A stretch of DNA of 6,164 nucleotides from the NCBI GenBank assembly GCA_021162905.1, contig JAGGXT010000323.1, forward strand, positions 1-6,164. Reading direction: 5' to 3'. Source of the stretch: Candidatus Odinarchaeota archaeon (GTDB lineage Archaea; Asgardarchaeota; JAGGXT01). Each line of letters starts with the position of its first letter. Position 1 is the stretch's first letter. Shown in pieces: positions 5,673 to 6,164 of the stretch. Both the position numbers and the translations under genes were made by a program. Below the pieces are notes generated by a model. It searched no databases. It saw only the letters and a list, made by a program, of their open reading frames with translations, and was not told the origin of the DNA.

Positions 5673-5898
5673 GACTTTCTTCCTCCAGCTCCTTGAGCGT
5701 AATTTTAGCTATTTTTTCCTTATGTAATGCTATCCAAACAGCGTCGATGATGGGTTCTATTATTATCTTACTTCCCTCAGTTGAAATTTTAACTTTAGTT
5801 CCCTCATCTATTCCTGTGATTTCCGCAATCTTTTTTGGTATTACGAGTACTCTTTTCTTTCCGATCTTGGATCTCACTACAATTTTTGTTTTTTCCAT
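5644..5898 (-). CDS. vapB: VapB-type antitoxin, AbrB/MazE/SpoVT fold
   Basis: This is the antitoxin partner of the overlapping vapC. Residues about 4-50 form a swapped-hairpin AbrB DNA-binding domain (KIGKKRVLVIPKKIAEITGI, then DEGTKVKI and KIIIEPI), which in this family dimerises, binds the operon promoter and autoregulates. The C-terminal part (51-84, IDAVWIALHKEKIAKITLKELEEESLEQQ) is helical and acidic and should wrap around the PIN toxin to block its active site. The length of 84 aa is typical. The ATG at 5898 is preceded by GTGAT at 5904-5908 with a 5-base spacing. The gene is first in a two-gene operon, and its 3' end overlaps vapC by 29 bases. Confidence 0.9.
   Translation of the reverse strand: MEKTKIVVRSKIGKKRVLVIPKKIAEITGIDEGTKVKISTEGSKIIIEPIIDAVWIALHKEKIAKITLKELEEESLEQQGKYIK
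5682..5686 (-). promoter_or_regulatory. Shine-Dalgarno of vapC
   Basis: GGAGG on the - strand lies inside the vapB coding sequence, 9 bases before the TTG start of vapC. It decides the start of vapC, which has no ATG nearby, and indicates that the toxin is translated from the antitoxin message. Confidence 0.7.
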
Positions 5899-5903
5899 AG
5901 TCG

Positions 5904-5974
5904 ATCACAATTTTCTTCTCTTTCTCTAACTAATAAATATTTTCTAATTTTATTAAATTTCTAACTTATATATT
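5904..5974 (-). promoter_or_regulatory. vapBC promoter and ribosome-binding region
   Basis: The - strand ribosome-binding site GTGAT is at 5904-5908. Two TATA-like elements precede it: AAAATATTTATTAG at 5930-5943, giving a short leader, and AATATATAAGTTAG at 5961-5974, giving a leader of about 45 bases. The sequence is so AT-rich that the true element cannot be chosen by eye. An autoregulatory VapB site would be expected in this interval, but no clear inverted repeat stands out. Confidence 0.4.
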
Positions 5975-6164
5975 CTATCAGATTCATAGATATCTCTAAC
6001 TTCAATTATGAGCCTAATTTATTTATAAGAGGAGGTCTTACAGTAATAGAGAGGTAAAAACAATAGCAAATTAAAAAGCTTGAGAAATACTTTGTTGAAC
6101 AAATTTAAATTTGTTGATATGTGTTGCGTGTTACTTTATTATTATTTTGAATTCTCCTAATAAT
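5975..6164. other. AT-rich non-coding region upstream of vapBC
   Basis: I see no gene here. On the + strand TTTATAAG (6022-6029) is followed directly by GGAGGT (6031-6036), which looks like a promoter element next to a Shine-Dalgarno, but no start codon or open frame follows at a usable distance. A 12-codon frame from ATG 6119 is too short to support. The perfect palindrome at 6098-6115 is listed separately. Confidence 0.4.
6098..6115. repeat. Perfect 18-bp palindrome with flanking direct repeats
   Basis: AACAAATTTAAATTTGTT is identical to its own reverse complement. It is bordered by two copies of TTGTTGA (6092-6098 is TTGTTGA with its last A in the palindrome, and 6111-6117), so the TTGTT/AACAA unit occurs three times in alternating orientation within 26 bases. 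This is an operator-like or replication-protein-like arrangement, but runs of A and T make partial palindromes common in such DNA. It lies about 200 bases upstream of vapB and at the edge of the window, so the gene it serves may lie outside. Confidence 0.5.

Noticed and set aside
5539..5929. Two + strand open frames of 62 and 109 codons across vapB and vapC.
   Set aside because: They are antisense to two well-supported genes; their Ser/Leu/Phe-rich sequence reflects the complementary strand.
1..6164. CRISPR array, insertion sequence ends, rRNA or tRNA genes.
   Set aside because: I saw no regularly spaced repeats, no transposase motifs, no terminal inverted repeats with target duplications and no conserved RNA gene sequence.

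Overview
The window looks like chromosomal DNA of an AT-rich, probably thermophilic archaeon, most likely in the Thermoproteota (Crenarchaeota). The evidence is indirect: ribosome-binding sites match the archaeal 16S 3' end (GAGGTG, GAGGTGAT, GGAGG), TTG and GTG starts are common, the candidate promoters are TATA-type, and there is a VapBC toxin-antitoxin pair with an AbrB-fold antitoxin. No rRNA, tRNA or other taxonomic marker is present, so the placement is an inference.

Layout from left to right. (1) Bases 91-2470, + strand: a two-gene ABC export operon, with an ATPase (319 aa) overlapping by 20 bases an ABC-2 type permease (about 479 aa) that has a large extracytoplasmic loop. (2) Bases 2471-2933: a 463-base gap between convergent genes, holding T-rich runs and several short hairpins but no convincing gene. 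(3) Bases 2934-3911, - strand: a ten-helix permease of the bile acid:sodium symporter/ACR3 (BART) superfamily, with a near-perfect Shine-Dalgarno and a TATA box embedded in a 10-bp inverted repeat, so it looks individually regulated. (4) Bases 4002-5103: a zone of apparently broken coding sequence. On the - strand, removing one G from a four-G run would join two overlapping reading frames into a single 125-residue membrane-anchored protein, in a segment richer in GC than its neighbours. On the + strand, three consecutive protein-like frames (70 aa, 97 aa and about 66 codons) follow one another with frame changes and are either a small operon or a decayed gene. (5) Bases 5187-5898, - strand: a complete vapB-vapC pair with overlapping genes. 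(6) Bases 5899-6164: AT-rich non-coding DNA with the vapBC promoter region and a perfect 18-bp palindrome.

The ABC pair forms one export system and the VapBC pair one toxin-antitoxin system; the lone permease is a separate unit. No obvious functional link joins the three. The decayed zone flanked by a toxin-antitoxin pair has the look of a variable genomic spot where foreign or dispensable genes have been eroding. I found no new multi-gene system that I can defend; the most worthwhile signals are the operator-like repeat at 3950-3977 and the frame-broken genes at 4002-5103.
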